NCBI RefSeq assembly: GCF_900107995.1
Contig: NZ_FNUM01000006.1
Coordinates: forward strand, 124,001-188,000
Origin: Alcanivorax sp. DSM 26293
Lineage (GTDB): Bacteria; Pseudomonadota; Gammaproteobacteria; Pseudomonadales; Alcanivoracaceae
Length of the DNA: 64,000 nt
Reading direction: 5' to 3'
A model generated the notes under the pieces. The model made no database searches and had not been told where the DNA came from. It saw only the letters and a program-made list of their open reading frames with translations. The position numbers and the translations under genes are program-made. Shown here piece after piece: positions 51,761-60,898 of this stretch. Each line of letters begins with the position of its first letter. The stretch's first letter is position 1.

Positions 51761-52858
51761 TTACCCCACATTCCATGCCAGCGGCACCGCATCCGGTTGC
51801 ACCGGCGCCACGGTCACCTGGCGGGCCACGCCATCCGGGCTGCGCACCTCCAGGGTCACCTCGTCCAGGGAGCGACCCTTGGAATAGCGGGCAATAATAG
51901 CGGCGGCCTGCTGCAGCTCAGCTTCGCTCTCGAAGTTGCCATCCACCAACGCAAGGGGCCCCGGGCAGCTGACCGTGGTAATGCTGGTGAACTGGTAACG
52001 GTAACCTTCCAGAAAACGGTTTTCCCCTTCCTCGCGGCTGATGATCAATTTGTAGTGGGGCTGCGGACGCAGATGGCGCCCCACCTTCAAGAGCATGATG
52101 TCATCCAGTTCATAGCGGCGCTCGTTACGCGCCTTCCAGAGATCCGCCAGCTTGTTGGAATAGGATTCGTCGGTGAGGAAACAGCAGCCGCCGGCAGGCT
52201 GGGCAAAATCATCCAGCCCAAACTCCTTGGCAAGCGCCATCTGGGGCTTGCGGTTACGGCCGGTAAAACCGTATAGCGCTTCGCGATTCACCCAGCCCTC
52301 GCGCTCCGGCAGGGTAGGAGGCAGGTTTCTGGCGCACAACGGGCGCAGCAAGCGGTCATCCGCCCCGGACTCCTGGCTGATGATCGGCATGGTTTCCTTG
52401 CGCTGGCTTTTGGGTCGCTGGCCAATCACTTCGCCGGTCACAATAAAATCGAAGCCCCGGTCACCGGCCAACTCCCGCGCCTTGTTGATCATCAGGGTGG
52501 CCTGATTGACCATGAAAATCTTGCAGTCAAGGCAGGGGTTCAGATTGGCCCCGTAGCCATGTTTCGGGTTGAGCACCACATCCTTGTACTCCTCGGAGAT
52601 ATCAATGATGTGCATTTTTATGCCCAACTGCTCAGCCACCCACAGGGCATTGTTGCGCTTTTCCTTGTTCTGGTCTTTCTTGCGGATGGCATGGGTATGG
52701 CCTTCCACACAGAAGCCGGTGAAGAAATTAACGCCTTCCACCTCGATCCCTTGCTCCTGCATCACTTTCACTGCCAGCATGGAGTCCAGCCCGCCAGACA
52801 CCAGAGCGATAGCGCGGCGCTTGATCGGTTGGATTGACTCAGTTACCGAAGACGTCAT
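51761..52858 (-). CDS. PP-loop (MnmA/ThiI-like) tRNA thiolation family protein
   Basis: ATP-pyrophosphatase that probably adenylates a substrate for sulfur transfer; often annotated as a 2-thiouridine enzyme, but it is not canonical MnmA or ThiI. 365 residues from ATG 52858. PP-loop SGGLDS at 21-26. Cysteines C109 and C112 (NPCLDC) and C225-C226 (GGCCFLTDE) occupy places used for persulfide chemistry in MnmA-type enzymes. The C-terminal third (about 255-365) is a separate beta-rich domain, perhaps for RNA binding. A TusA-like carrier gene lies next, in the same direction. Exact tRNA target unknown. Confidence 0.75.
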   Translation of the reverse strand: MTSSVTESIQPIKRRAIALVSGGLDSMLAVKVMQEQGIEVEGVNFFTGFCVEGHTHAIRKKDQNKEKRNNALWVAEQLGIKMHIIDISEEYKDVVLNPKHGYGANLNPCLDCKIFMVNQATLMINKARELAGDRGFDFIVTGEVIGQRPKSQRKETMPIISQESGADDRLLRPLCARNLPPTLPEREGWVNREALYGFTGRNRKPQMALAKEFGLDDFAQPAGGCCFLTDESYSNKLADLWKARNERRYELDDIMLLKVGRHLRPQPHYKLIISREEGENRFLEGYRYQFTSITTVSCPGPLALVDGNFESEAELQQAAAIIARYSKGRSLDEVTLEVRSPDGVARQVTVAPVQPDAVPLAWNVG

Positions 52859-52950
52859 GTGAAAAAACCTGCTGCCTTGATTGGCGCTCAAAAAATGGGC
52901 GGCGAAGTATAGCAATCACGCACTCCTGACGCACCCTTCACACCCGGGGC

Positions 52951-53955
52951 ATGTCACTTCAGGGTCATATCAGCACAGCACAATTGGGCTCCAGACCGGC
53001 CCGGGAGCCCAATCGTTTGCGACAACTGCTGCGCCTACTTACCCTGCTGATTGCTGCAGCCAGCCTTGGCTGGTGGTGGCATACCCCCCATGGCCCCTGG
53101 CTAATGCACAAGGAGCCACTGGCGGGGCAGCGCCTTTGCGTCATTGGCGACGGAGGCTGGGGCAATGCCCCCTCCCTGGCAGTGGGGCAAGCGCTGGTGG
53201 AGCTGAACTGCGACCAGATCCGCTATCTGGGGGATCTGGTCTACCCGGACGGCATCACGGGTCCGGAAGACCCCCTACTGGAAAGTCGCTTTTTCGCCCC
53301 ACTGGGCCCGGCACTGGATGCCGGCATCCCGGTTTATCTGGTATTGGGCAATCATGACTGGAAACAGAATGCCGAGGCCTGGCTGGAGGTGGCCCGGCAA
53401 CACCCGCTGATCCACTTCCCTCACTACTACTATTTCGAGCAATGGCCAGACGCCTGCGCCTTCAGCCTGGAAACCACCTGGTTCGAAAAATGGTATTACC
53501 TGCGACGCCAGGGTGCCTGGCTGACACAGGCCATGGAGACCGCACAAGATCGGCAATGCGGGTTCAGCATGGCCTTTTCCCACCACCCCATGATCAGCTC
53601 CGGCTCCCATGGCAATGCCGGGGAAATGATTCAACTGCACCTCAACAGCAAGCTGATTGGCAGACTGGACCTGCTGCTGGGCGGCCACGATCACATTCTC
53701 TCCGACGAGGGGGAATATCAGGGCACCCGGCAGCTGATCTCCGGCTCCGCCAGTATCAACAATGACCTGGGCCCGCCCAGTGACAACCAACGCTTCACCC
53801 GCGCCACCCATGGCCTGGTGACCCTGGATATCCACGACGATGGCAACAGCCTGCGGGCAAACTACCGCTTCTACAGTGTGCTGGGCGACCCTGACGACCC
53901 ACTGATCACGCTGTTATGGGAGGGAGAAAAACGCGGCCAGGGGATCAGGGGGTGA
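52951..53955 (+). CDS. Membrane-anchored metallophosphoesterase
   Basis: Calcineurin-like phosphoesterase. 334 residues with a basic N-terminus and one membrane helix (about 28-45), so the domain probably faces the periplasm. Metal ligands: GDGGW (D67), GDLVYPDG (D95), GNHD (N134, H135), FSHHP and GGHDH. The DxG first motif is like purple acid phosphatases. Substrate unknown. Its 3' end overlaps the convergent ATP-grasp gene by 11 bases. Confidence 0.82.
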   Translation: MSLQGHISTAQLGSRPAREPNRLRQLLRLLTLLIAAASLGWWWHTPHGPWLMHKEPLAGQRLCVIGDGGWGNAPSLAVGQALVELNCDQIRYLGDLVYPDGITGPEDPLLESRFFAPLGPALDAGIPVYLVLGNHDWKQNAEAWLEVARQHPLIHFPHYYYFEQWPDACAFSLETTWFEKWYYLRRQGAWLTQAMETAQDRQCGFSMAFSHHPMISSGSHGNAGEMIQLHLNSKLIGRLDLLLGGHDHILSDEGEYQGTRQLISGSASINNDLGPPSDNQRFTRATHGLVTLDIHDDGNSLRANYRFYSVLGDPDDPLITLLWEGEKRGQGIRG

Positions 53956-54949
53956 CAGGGGGAGCCGGCTCGCTCACCGGCACAGGGCCAGCAATGGCAA
54001 AGTGGGTTTTCGAAAAGGCGATACGCTCGGCCGCCGGGCGACGAGTGTTGCCCAGCCTGTCCAGGTGATCCTCAATAATCCGGCAGCGACGCAGCAGACC
54101 ATCATCCATGGCAATCTGGATATTCAGCCCGGGACGGGCATTCAGCTCCAGCATCATCGGCCCGAACTCCCGATCCATCACCAGATCCACACCGAGATAA
54201 CCCAGGCCGGTGAGATCATAGCAGCGAGCGGCGAGCTCAAGACACTCTTCCCAGTCAGGCACGGTAAGACCCGCCACCGCATTGGCGGTATCCGGGTGCC
54301 GCTCGATCTTCTGGTTGTGCCATGTGCCCCCCAGGGTCACACCACTGGACAGATCCAGACCCACGCCAATGGCCCCCTGGTGCAGGTTGGCCTTGCCCTG
54401 GGACTGGCGGGTGGGCAAACGCAGCATGGCCGCCACCGGGTAGCCTTGCAGCACGATAATGCGGATATCCGGCACCCCTTCGAAGCTGATGCGATTGAAC
54501 AACTCGGTGGAACGCACACGGTATTCGATCAGGGCCTGGTCACGGTGGCCGCCCAGGGAATAAATGCCGGAGATAATCCCGGAAATATGATGTTCCAGCT
54601 CTTCGGTGGTCACGATGCGCCCGGAGGCAGAACGGAAATAATCTTCAAAGCGATCGGCAATCACCATGATACCGTCACCGCCCGCCCCCTGGGCCGGCTT
54701 GATGACGAAATCCCGATGGGTCTCCACCACCCGGTGCAGGGTGGAAATACCCTGCTCCGTGGCGATGGCACCGTACAGTTCCGGCACCCGGATGCCCGCA
54801 TCCAGCGCCATCTGCTTGGTCTGCAACTTGTCATCAACCAGCGGATACAGGCTGCGTTTGTTATAGCGCAGAATGTAATCGCCGTTGCGCTGGTTGATAC
54901 CCATCACGCCACGGGCACGCAGTGCTTTGCGGGTCTTGGACCAGAACAT
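53945..54949 (-). CDS. RimK-like ATP-grasp ligase (alpha-L-glutamate ligase-like)
   Basis: ATP-grasp enzyme of the RimK-related group, expected to form an amide or peptide bond with an amino acid such as glutamate; substrate unknown. 334 residues. Ordered motifs: GINQRNGDYILRYN at the N-terminus, VIKPAQGAGGDGI (ATP-grasp glycine loop), YRVRSTELFNRISFEGVPDIRI, LGVDLVMD and LELNARPGLNIQ (metal-binding Glu and Asn). It begins one base after the stop of the 7TM gene (TGACATG). Third gene of the retropepsin operon. Confidence 0.87.
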   Translation of the reverse strand: MFWSKTRKALRARGVMGINQRNGDYILRYNKRSLYPLVDDKLQTKQMALDAGIRVPELYGAIATEQGISTLHRVVETHRDFVIKPAQGAGGDGIMVIADRFEDYFRSASGRIVTTEELEHHISGIISGIYSLGGHRDQALIEYRVRSTELFNRISFEGVPDIRIIVLQGYPVAAMLRLPTRQSQGKANLHQGAIGVGLDLSSGVTLGGTWHNQKIERHPDTANAVAGLTVPDWEECLELAARCYDLTGLGYLGVDLVMDREFGPMMLELNARPGLNIQIAMDDGLLRRCRIIEDHLDRLGNTRRPAAERIAFSKTHFAIAGPVPVSEPAPPVTP

Positions 54950-54950
54950 G

Positions 54951-56477
54951 TCAGCGCTCCACCATGGCCCGGAAGCGCATCAGCTCGGTGAGCCGGTAGC
55001 CCCGGTAGTGCCCCATCAAGACCATCACCGCGGCCAGACAGAGCAACACTCCCGGGAAGGTAAAGACGAAATACACCAGGGGCTGCCACACCATCAACAA
55101 GTGGCACAACACCGCCGCAACCAGGGTGCCCAGCGCCACTTTCAGGGACTGGGAACCGCCCCGCTCTTCCCAAACGATGGAAATCCGCTCGATCACCATG
55201 GTGAGAATGACCATGGGAAACAGCGCCACGGACAGACCTGACGACACACCCAGCTTGTAGCCAAGCAGGCTGATCACCGCCATCACTATCACCACAAAGG
55301 TGAGCACAATGGACAATCGTGCCAGCAGCTGAAGCTTCAAATGCTCAAGATAAGAGCGCACTGACAGGCCGATGGCAGTGATAAAGGTAAACAACAACAC
55401 CCCCCAGATAACCTGGGTTTCCCGGAATGCCAGGGCGATCAACACGGGGGTAAAGGTGCCCAGGGTTTCCATGCCAACCAGAGAGCGAATCAGCAGCACC
55501 AGCAGCACCCCAACCGGGATCATCATCAGGATGCGGAACAGCTGCTGCGAGGGCAGAGGCAACTCATAAAGCGAAAAGTCGATAAAGCTGCTGGCATCCT
55601 GCAGCCGCAAAGAGCGCGCCAGCTGCAGGGCACTCATTTCATTGCGATGGACGCTCAGTGTCAGGTTGGCAGAACGCCCCCCTTCGATATTCAGCAACGG
55701 CTCGTTGCCGCTCCACCACACCACACGATCACTGGGCAAACCCTGCTGGCCATCCAGCGGGTTGAAGTACAACCAGCGTTTGCCGTTGTAGGTGCGCAAC
55801 CACAGTTCCGGCTGTTGCTCCTGGCTTTCCACCAGTCGCAGGGTATGCACCGGCTGAGCCGGAATGTGGGACATGGCCAGCAGCAGATCCACTACCTGGG
55901 CCCGGTTCTCCGGACTCACATCCCCACCAAGCAACAACTGGACGTTGTCGTTTTCCAGCTCGTTCACGCGCTTGATGGTTTCGCCAATAAAGGTTTCCAC
56001 ATCGGCGGAGTGCTGACGAATCGGTTGCAACAGCGCCTCAGCGGCCAGCTTTTCCACGCCATCCAGCACCGGTGCCGGCCGGAACTGTGGCCCGGGCTCA
56101 TTCTCGCGGGTTTCCGCAAAACGGGGGGTGAGCATCAGCCGGTAGTAAAGGTATTGATTGCCCTCGGCACGGCGGGCCGACCAGGTGACCTGCCGGTTAC
56201 CCTTCTCCACATTGACGTTCACGCCGTAGTTATTGGAGACAAAGCTCTCATTGAGGGTGGTGTAGCCCGCCCCTTGCGGTGGCACAAACATACGCACCTT
56301 GATGGGCTTGTTGGCCCTGGCCGTAAAACTGACCTGGGCGTCCACCACCCATACCGGGTCTTTCTCGTCCTGGGTCAACGGCACTTTCTGCACCAGCAAC
56401 TGGTACGCAATGCTGCCGCCACCCAATAGCAAAAGAAACACGGCCAGAATCCGTGCCTGAAATTTGACAGACCCCAT
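54951..56477 (-). CDS. Seven-helix membrane protein with inactive transglutaminase-like domain
   Basis: 508 residues. One N-terminal helix (about 9-26), a periplasmic domain (about 30-315) of the inactive transglutaminase-like type, then about seven membrane helices (about 320-500: IPVGVLLVLLIRSLVG, VIWGVLLFTFITAIGLS, IVLTFVVIVMAVISLLGY and others). No Cys-His-Asp triad is evident in the periplasmic domain. This family is known from genomes next to RimK-like ligases and retropepsin-like proteases. ATG lies one base after the retropepsin stop (TAACATG). A signalling or scaffold role is inferred. Confidence 0.85.
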   Translation of the reverse strand: MGSVKFQARILAVFLLLLGGGSIAYQLLVQKVPLTQDEKDPVWVVDAQVSFTARANKPIKVRMFVPPQGAGYTTLNESFVSNNYGVNVNVEKGNRQVTWSARRAEGNQYLYYRLMLTPRFAETRENEPGPQFRPAPVLDGVEKLAAEALLQPIRQHSADVETFIGETIKRVNELENDNVQLLLGGDVSPENRAQVVDLLLAMSHIPAQPVHTLRLVESQEQQPELWLRTYNGKRWLYFNPLDGQQGLPSDRVVWWSGNEPLLNIEGGRSANLTLSVHRNEMSALQLARSLRLQDASSFIDFSLYELPLPSQQLFRILMMIPVGVLLVLLIRSLVGMETLGTFTPVLIALAFRETQVIWGVLLFTFITAIGLSVRSYLEHLKLQLLARLSIVLTFVVIVMAVISLLGYKLGVSSGLSVALFPMVILTMVIERISIVWEERGGSQSLKVALGTLVAAVLCHLLMVWQPLVYFVFTFPGVLLCLAAVMVLMGHYRGYRLTELMRFRAMVER

Positions 56478-56478
56478 G

Positions 56479-57072
56479 TTAATGCGCCCCGGCAGCCTCC
56501 ATCGTCAGTGTATCTTCATTCTCATCACGGCAGCGTGGCCTGCCCAAAGACATGGACAGCGACGGATCTATCAAGGCGCCCAGGCCCTTCAGGGCGTCAG
56601 CTCCAATCAACAGCGGATAACGAAACTCGCTGCGATCGGTCAGATTGACATCAATCTGTTGGCGCCGATTGCCTACGCATACCGTCAACGTCACCATCGG
56701 CCGGCGACTGAAATCCCGCTCGCCATCCTGCACGCTTTCCGCCCGGCGTTTGATCCGCACATGCCCGGCCAGGGGCAACTCTATGTCATCCCACTGGCTC
56801 TGAGTGATGCCCCATTCTTCGCGGTCATCTCTGTCGATGGCGATATCAAACTCAACCATTTTCACCCCGTCACGCTCAAAGGTCTTTATGTAACGGGCGC
56901 TCAGGGAGGCTGAATCCGCTCCCGTGTCCAACTTTGCCGGCACCGTAATGCCCAATTCACGGATATGCACACTTTCGTGCAGACCATAGATTCTCTTGTT
57001 GGCTGGCGGCGCCTTGGACAGAGTCACAGCAGGCACCAGCACCCCTATCAACACCAAGGGGATTCGCATCAT
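56479..57072 (-). CDS. Periplasmic retropepsin-like aspartic protease
   Basis: Pepsin-fold half-enzyme of the RimB/PF05618 type (often misnamed ATP-dependent zinc protease), acting as a homodimer. 197 residues with an N-terminal signal (MMRIPLVLIGVLVPAVTLSKA). The catalytic motif KLDTGADSASLSA has D49-T-G. The C-terminal PLLIGADALKG is the hydrophobic-hydrophobic-Gly segment expected in retropepsins. First gene of a three-gene operon. ATG 57072 is directly followed by a second ATG; the nearest -10-like TATAAT lies only 10 bases upstream. Confidence 0.87.
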   Translation of the reverse strand: MMRIPLVLIGVLVPAVTLSKAPPANKRIYGLHESVHIRELGITVPAKLDTGADSASLSARYIKTFERDGVKMVEFDIAIDRDDREEWGITQSQWDDIELPLAGHVRIKRRAESVQDGERDFSRRPMVTLTVCVGNRRQQIDVNLTDRSEFRYPLLIGADALKGLGALIDPSLSMSLGRPRCRDENEDTLTMEAAGAH

Positions 57073-57081
57073 AACAACCTG

Positions 57082-57087
57082 ATTATA
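57082..57087 (-). promoter_or_regulatory. -10 candidate for the retropepsin operon
   Basis: TATAAT on the minus strand, ending 10 bases before the ATG at 57072; a transcript from it would have almost no leader. The -35 is poor. A small hairpin GCCGA/TCGGC (57099-57112) lies just upstream. Confidence 0.4.
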
Positions 57088-57112
57088 AAAGCATTATTGC
57101 CGAAAAATCGGC

Positions 57113-57404
57113 ACCGACAACGGAGAATGACAGTGGCTCTGACTCTTCTCCGAGGAAATGGTTGCGCCATTCTAGGCGATCCGCCGCCGACTCGCAGGAA
57201 CAACTGTGAATTTTTGAATCTTTTCACATTCGCAAATCTTACGCGAAAGCCTGACCGACGGGCTATCACCTGCGCGCAGCGCTGGTATAATGCGCGCCCC
57301 CGCGAGATGCAAGCGCCTTTTTTCAGGGCCACCAGGCGGGGCCACGTCCATGTCGGAACAAGGCCCCTGGCGCATTTCGCCCATTTCTTAACGGAGCTAC
57401 ATCT
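57113..57404 (+). promoter_or_regulatory. Upstream region and long leader of typA
   Basis: No gene is supported here. Promoter: extended -10 TGGTATAAT (57283-57291) with weak -35 CTATCA at 17 bases, giving a leader of about 105 bases. The leader can fold: GCGCC after 57310 with GGCGC near 57370, and GGGCC with GGCCC inside. Further upstream TGTGAA (57205-57210) and TTCACA (57223-57228) form an inverted repeat with 12 bases between. A cold- or structure-sensed leader is possible but unproven. Confidence 0.5.
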
Positions 57405-59213
57405 GTGATTGAACGTCTGCGCAATATCGCCATCATCGCCCACGTTGACCACGGCAAGACCACCCTGGTGGACAAGCTGTTGCAACAATCCGGCACCCTG
57501 GGAGATCGCGCTGGCGATATTGAGCGGGTAATGGACTCCAACGATCTGGAGAAGGAACGTGGCATCACCATCCTCTCCAAGAACACTGCCATCCAGTGGA
57601 ATGAATACCGCATCAACATCGTCGACACCCCCGGCCACGCCGACTTCGGTGGCGAGGTGGAGCGGGTCATGTCCATGGTGGATTGCGTACTGCTGCTGGT
57701 AGACGCGGTGGATGGCCCCATGCCGCAAACCCGTTTCGTCACCCAGAAAGCCTTTGCCGCCGGCCTAAAGCCCATCGTGGTCATCAACAAGATCGACCGT
57801 CCCGGCGCACGTCCGGACTGGGTCATGGATCAGGTGTTCGACCTGTTCGATAACCTGGGCGCCACTGACGAGCAGCTGGACTTCCCGGTGATCTACGCCT
57901 CCGCCCTGAACGGCATCGCCGGCCTGGAAGCGGACAACATGGCCGACGACATGACCCCGCTGCTGCAGACCATTGTCGACAAGGTGGACTACCCGAACGT
58001 GGACGCGGACGGCCCCTTCCAGATGCAGATCTCTTCCCTGGACTACAACAGCTACCTGGGCATCATCGGCATCGGCCGGGTCAAGCGCGGCAAGATCAAG
58101 GCCAACAGCCCGGTCAAAGTCATCGGCGCTGACGGCAAGGTCCGTAGCGGCAAGATCCTCACCATCATGGGCTACCACGGCCTCGAGCGGGTCGACGCCC
58201 CCACGGCCTCCGCTGGCGAAATCGTCTGCATCACCGGTCTGGACCCGCTGAACATTTCCGACACCCTGTGTGACCCGGCCAGCGTGGAAGCCCTGCCGCC
58301 ACTCAGCGTGGACGAGCCCACCGTGAGCATGTTCTTCCACGTGAACACCTCGCCGTTTGCCGGCCAGGACGGCAAGTTCGTCACCAGCCGCCAGATCCGC
58401 GAGCGCCTGGAAGCCGAGCTCAAGCACAACGTGGCCCTGCGCGTGGAAGAAACCGGCAGCGCCGACCAGTTCCGCGTTTCCGGCCGTGGCGAACTGCACC
58501 TGTCGGTGCTGATCGAAAACATGCGCCGGGAAGGTTTCGAGCTGGCTGTGGGGCGTCCCCAGGTCATCATCCGTGAAGTGGATGGCGTCAAGCAGGAACC
58601 CTACGAAACCGTGATTGCGGATGTGGAAGAGCAACACCAGGGCGCCATCATGGAGCATCTGGGTCTGCGCCGCGCAGAAATGACCAACATGGAACCGGAC
58701 GGCAAGGGTCGCGTTCGCCTGGAATTCCTGGTGCCAAGCCGCGGCCTGATCGGCTTCCGCAGTCAGTTCCTGACTCTCACGTCCGGCACCGGCATCCTCA
58801 ACAGCACCTTCAGCCATTACGGTGAATTCAAGGCCGGAGACATGGCCAAGCGCATCAACGGTGTGCTGGTGTCCATGGTGAAAGGCAAGGTGCTGGGCTT
58901 CGCCCTGTTCAACCTGCAGGAGCGTGGTCGCATGCTGATCGACCCGAACGTGGATGTGTACGAAGGCCAGATCATCGGCATTCACAGCCGCGGCAACGAC
59001 CTGGTGGTCAACCCCACCAAGGGCAAGCAGCTGACCAACATGCGTGCTTCCGGCACCGATGAAAACATCGTCCTGACCCCGCCGATCCGTTTCAGCCTGG
59101 AGCAGGCCCTGGACTTCATCGAAGATGACGAGCTGGTGGAAGTCACCCCGAACTGCCTGCGCATCCGCAAGAAGCTGCTCACCGAAACCGAGCGCAAGCG
59201 CGCAGGGCGCTAA
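57405..59213 (+). CDS. typA: Ribosome-binding GTPase TypA/BipA
   Basis: Translational GTPase of the EF-G family that binds 70S or 50S ribosomes under stress and aids assembly at low temperature. 602 residues from GTG 57405 with GGAG upstream. G1 AHVDHGKTT (12-20), ERGITI switch, [12 protein letters not shown] (G3), NKIDR (G4), EF-G-like domains III and V, and the TypA-specific C-terminal domain ([24 protein letters not shown]). Terminated at 59285-59301. Confidence 0.98.
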   Translation: MIERLRNIAIIAHVDHGKTTLVDKLLQQSGTLGDRAGDIERVMDSNDLEKERGITILSKNTAIQWNEYRINIVDTPGHADFGGEVERVMSMVDCVLLLVDAVDGPMPQTRFVTQKAFAAGLKPIVVINKIDRPGARPDWVMDQVFDLFDNLGATDEQLDFPVIYASALNGIAGLEADNMADDMTPLLQTIVDKVDYPNVDADGPFQMQISSLDYNSYLGIIGIGRVKRGKIKANSPVKVIGADGKVRSGKILTIMGYHGLERVDAPTASAGEIVCITGLDPLNISDTLCDPASVEALPPLSVDEPTVSMFFHVNTSPFAGQDGKFVTSRQIRERLEAELKHNVALRVEETGSADQFRVSGRGELHLSVLIENMRREGFELAVGRPQVIIREVDGVKQEPYETVIADVEEQHQGAIMEHLGLRRAEMTNMEPDGKGRVRLEFLVPSRGLIGFRSQFLTLTSGTGILNSTFSHYGEFKAGDMAKRINGVLVSMVKGKVLGFALFNLQERGRMLIDPNVDVYEGQIIGIHSRGNDLVVNPTKGKQLTNMRASGTDENIVLTPPIRFSLEQALDFIEDDELVEVTPNCLRIRKKLLTETERKRAGR

Positions 59214-59284
59214 CCCAACACTGGCCAGAGCAAGCAATACGCACAGTCGCATTGCTTGCCCAGCGCCAAGGTTGCATAAAAAAA

Positions 59285-59301
59285 GCCGGGCATTGCCCGG
59301 C
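59285..59301. terminator. Bidirectional terminator after typA
   Basis: GCCGGGC (59285-59291), ATT, GCCCGGC (59295-59301), flanked by an A-run and a T-run; serves typA and the converging DUF2007 gene. Confidence 0.93.
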
Positions 59302-59320
59302 TTTTTTGTATCGATTTCTT

Positions 59321-59641
59321 TTAACGCAGCAATACCAGCATCATCACCGCACCAAGAATCATCCCCAGCAACAGACCCCGCGTAAAAGAAGCCTGCGCCT
59401 GTGGGCGATGGGTCTCCGGGGAGTCCGCCGGCTGACTGGCCTCGAAATCCGTGATCACTTCACGGGCCCGCGCTTCATCACTTTCGGCAACCCACACCGA
59501 TGCCAGCCCTGCCGCAGGCAATTCGCCGACAGCCCCCTGCAACATGTCGCCCTGCACCTGTGCCATGATGCCGACCTGATCCAGCAGGTCCGCCAGCATA
59601 TGCGCCTCAATGGCATCGCGGGCCCGAAACACACACTTCAC
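59321..59641 (-). CDS. DUF2007 domain membrane protein
   Basis: 106 residues. The N-terminal DUF2007 domain (about 1-68, RARDAIEAHMLADLLDQVGIMAQVQGD) has the PII-like ferredoxin fold of the family, annotated as putative signal transducing. One membrane helix ends the protein (about 87-105, TRGLLLGMILGAVMMLVLL). Function unknown. It follows the DUF4377 lipoprotein gene by 19 bases, so an operon is likely. Confidence 0.8.
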   Translation of the reverse strand: MKCVFRARDAIEAHMLADLLDQVGIMAQVQGDMLQGAVGELPAAGLASVWVAESDEARAREVITDFEASQPADSPETHRPQAQASFTRGLLLGMILGAVMMLVLLR

Positions 59642-59660
59642 GACACCCTCCAGCCTTGCA

Positions 59661-59987
59661 TCAAGGGTTGACCGCCTCCTTCTTCACCACCTCCAACAGG
59701 GTATAACGCAAACTGCTGGCATCCGCTGGCGGTGACGCCACATCTTCTATCCGCACGCGCAACGTGTAATTGTGCCCGGGCTCGAACTCAAACCCTTCGA
59801 TATGATTATAGAAAAGCTGAAAGTTGGTCTCGCCATCACTGCGCACCCGCAGGCAGTCCATGGGCCCCGCGCCGATACAGGCCGAGGTATAAGGAGCGAC
59901 ATGCAGGATTTCACCGGCCTTGTCTTCCTTTTCACCACAAGCCACCAGTAAAAACAGCACCGCAAACAGCATGTGTTTCAGTATCAT
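59661..59987 (-). CDS. DUF4377 lipoprotein
   Basis: 108 residues; lipobox LVAC (Cys17) after a short hydrophobic signal. The mature domain matches DUF4377: VAPYTSACIGAGPMDCLRVR with two Cys that may pair, FYNHIEGFEFEPGHNYTLRV, and a C-terminal PPADASSLRYTLLEVV. Function unknown; this family includes domains of HslJ-like heat-stable proteins. Upstream of the DUF2007 gene on the same strand. Confidence 0.78.
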   Translation of the reverse strand: MILKHMLFAVLFLLVACGEKEDKAGEILHVAPYTSACIGAGPMDCLRVRSDGETNFQLFYNHIEGFEFEPGHNYTLRVRIEDVASPPADASSLRYTLLEVVKKEAVNP

Positions 59988-60278
59988 GGTACCAGCCTTG
60001 TTCTTTTCGCTTATCAGGCGTTAAGCAGTACCATGAGCCGCACGCCAAGGCAAAAGAAAGAACCTTTTTGCAGCCTGTATACACCCAGTCAGCAACTGTA
60101 AATGTCGCCATACCGTAACGAGATGTCAGGACCTGGCTCACCGTCCCCCAGGGGAAAACGGCCGCCAGCCCGCAAGGCTCTGCTGATAATGTAAGATGCC
60201 CGCACGGCTCAATCGCAATCACGCCCCGGCGAAAAACGTCCTCCGGCGCCACTGCGTACACACTTGAAACAGGTACCC

Positions 60279-60749
60279 ATGCTCCATATCGCACTGTTCG
60301 AACCGGAAATCCCGCCCAATACTGGCAATATCATCCGCCTGGCCGCCAACACCGGGGCGCATCTGCACCTGATCGAACCACTGGGTTTTTCCCTGGAAGA
60401 AAAGAAGCTGCGCCGGGCTGGCCTGGACTACGACGAACTGGCCCATCTCACTGTGCACGCGGATTTTAAGGCTTTTCTGCAAGCCATGGCCGGCCGACGC
60501 CTGTTTGCCCTCACTACCCGGGCCAGCCAGCCACACAGTGATGCCATTTTTGCGGACGAAGACGTGCTGCTGTTCGGCCCCGAAACCCGCGGCCTGCCCA
60601 CCGACATTCTCAACAGCCTGCCACCCACACAAAAACTGCGACTGCCCATGGTGGCCAACAGCCGCAGTCTCAATCTGGCCAATGCGGTGGCGATAACGTT
60701 GTATGAGGCGTGGCGGCAGTTGGACTACCTAGGGGCAGTGAATAATTAA
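60279..60749 (+). CDS. trmL: tRNA (cytidine/uridine-34-2'-O)-methyltransferase TrmL
   Basis: SPOUT-class methyltransferase for the 2'-O of the wobble base in tRNA-Leu. 156 residues. [40 protein letters not shown] and [11 protein letters not shown], then [15 protein letters not shown] of the trefoil knot, match TrmL closely. I use ATG 60279; an in-frame TTG at 60264 adds five residues. The 291 bases upstream (59988-60278) hold no supported gene; GATAAT near 60184 is a weak -10 candidate. Confidence 0.96.
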   Translation: MLHIALFEPEIPPNTGNIIRLAANTGAHLHLIEPLGFSLEEKKLRRAGLDYDELAHLTVHADFKAFLQAMAGRRLFALTTRASQPHSDAIFADEDVLLFGPETRGLPTDILNSLPPTQKLRLPMVANSRSLNLANAVAITLYEAWRQLDYLGAVNN

Positions 60750-60898
60750 TAGTTAATAATTAATAACGGCGCGATCCCGCTCTATACTAGCCCGAAGCAC
60801 AAGAGGCCGCGCCCAAACCATGGACGCGGCCTCCTTGTTTTGAGTAACGGCTACGTTGCTCGCGTAGCTGTCAACTGCCCACTATCAACTGTCAACTT
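60733..60898. repeat. Palindromic repeat, family C copy 2
   Basis: Hairpin CAAGAGGCCGCG (60800-60811) with CGCGGCCTCCTTG (60825-60837), one bulge. The unpaired centre CCCAAACCATGGA matches CCCAGAGTATGGA of the copy near 46 kb. Edge motif GTCAACTGCCCACTATCAAC plus TGTCAACT (60870-60897) parallels that of copy 1, and an inverted A/T-rich version (AGTGAATAATTAATAGTTAA) lies at the other edge. It fills the gap between the trmL and secB stops. Confidence 0.82.

Noticed and set aside
57205-57228. CRP site reading of TGTGAA...TTCACA upstream of typA
   Set aside because: CRP needs six bases between TGTGA and TCACA; the spacing here is much longer.
57765-59252. 495-codon minus-strand frame opposite typA
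   Set aside because: Antisense shadow with His/Val/Gln-rich composition; typA is full length.
60031-60100. 22-codon frame starting ATG 60031 in the gap before trmL
   Set aside because: No ribosome site, no recognisable product; too short to support.
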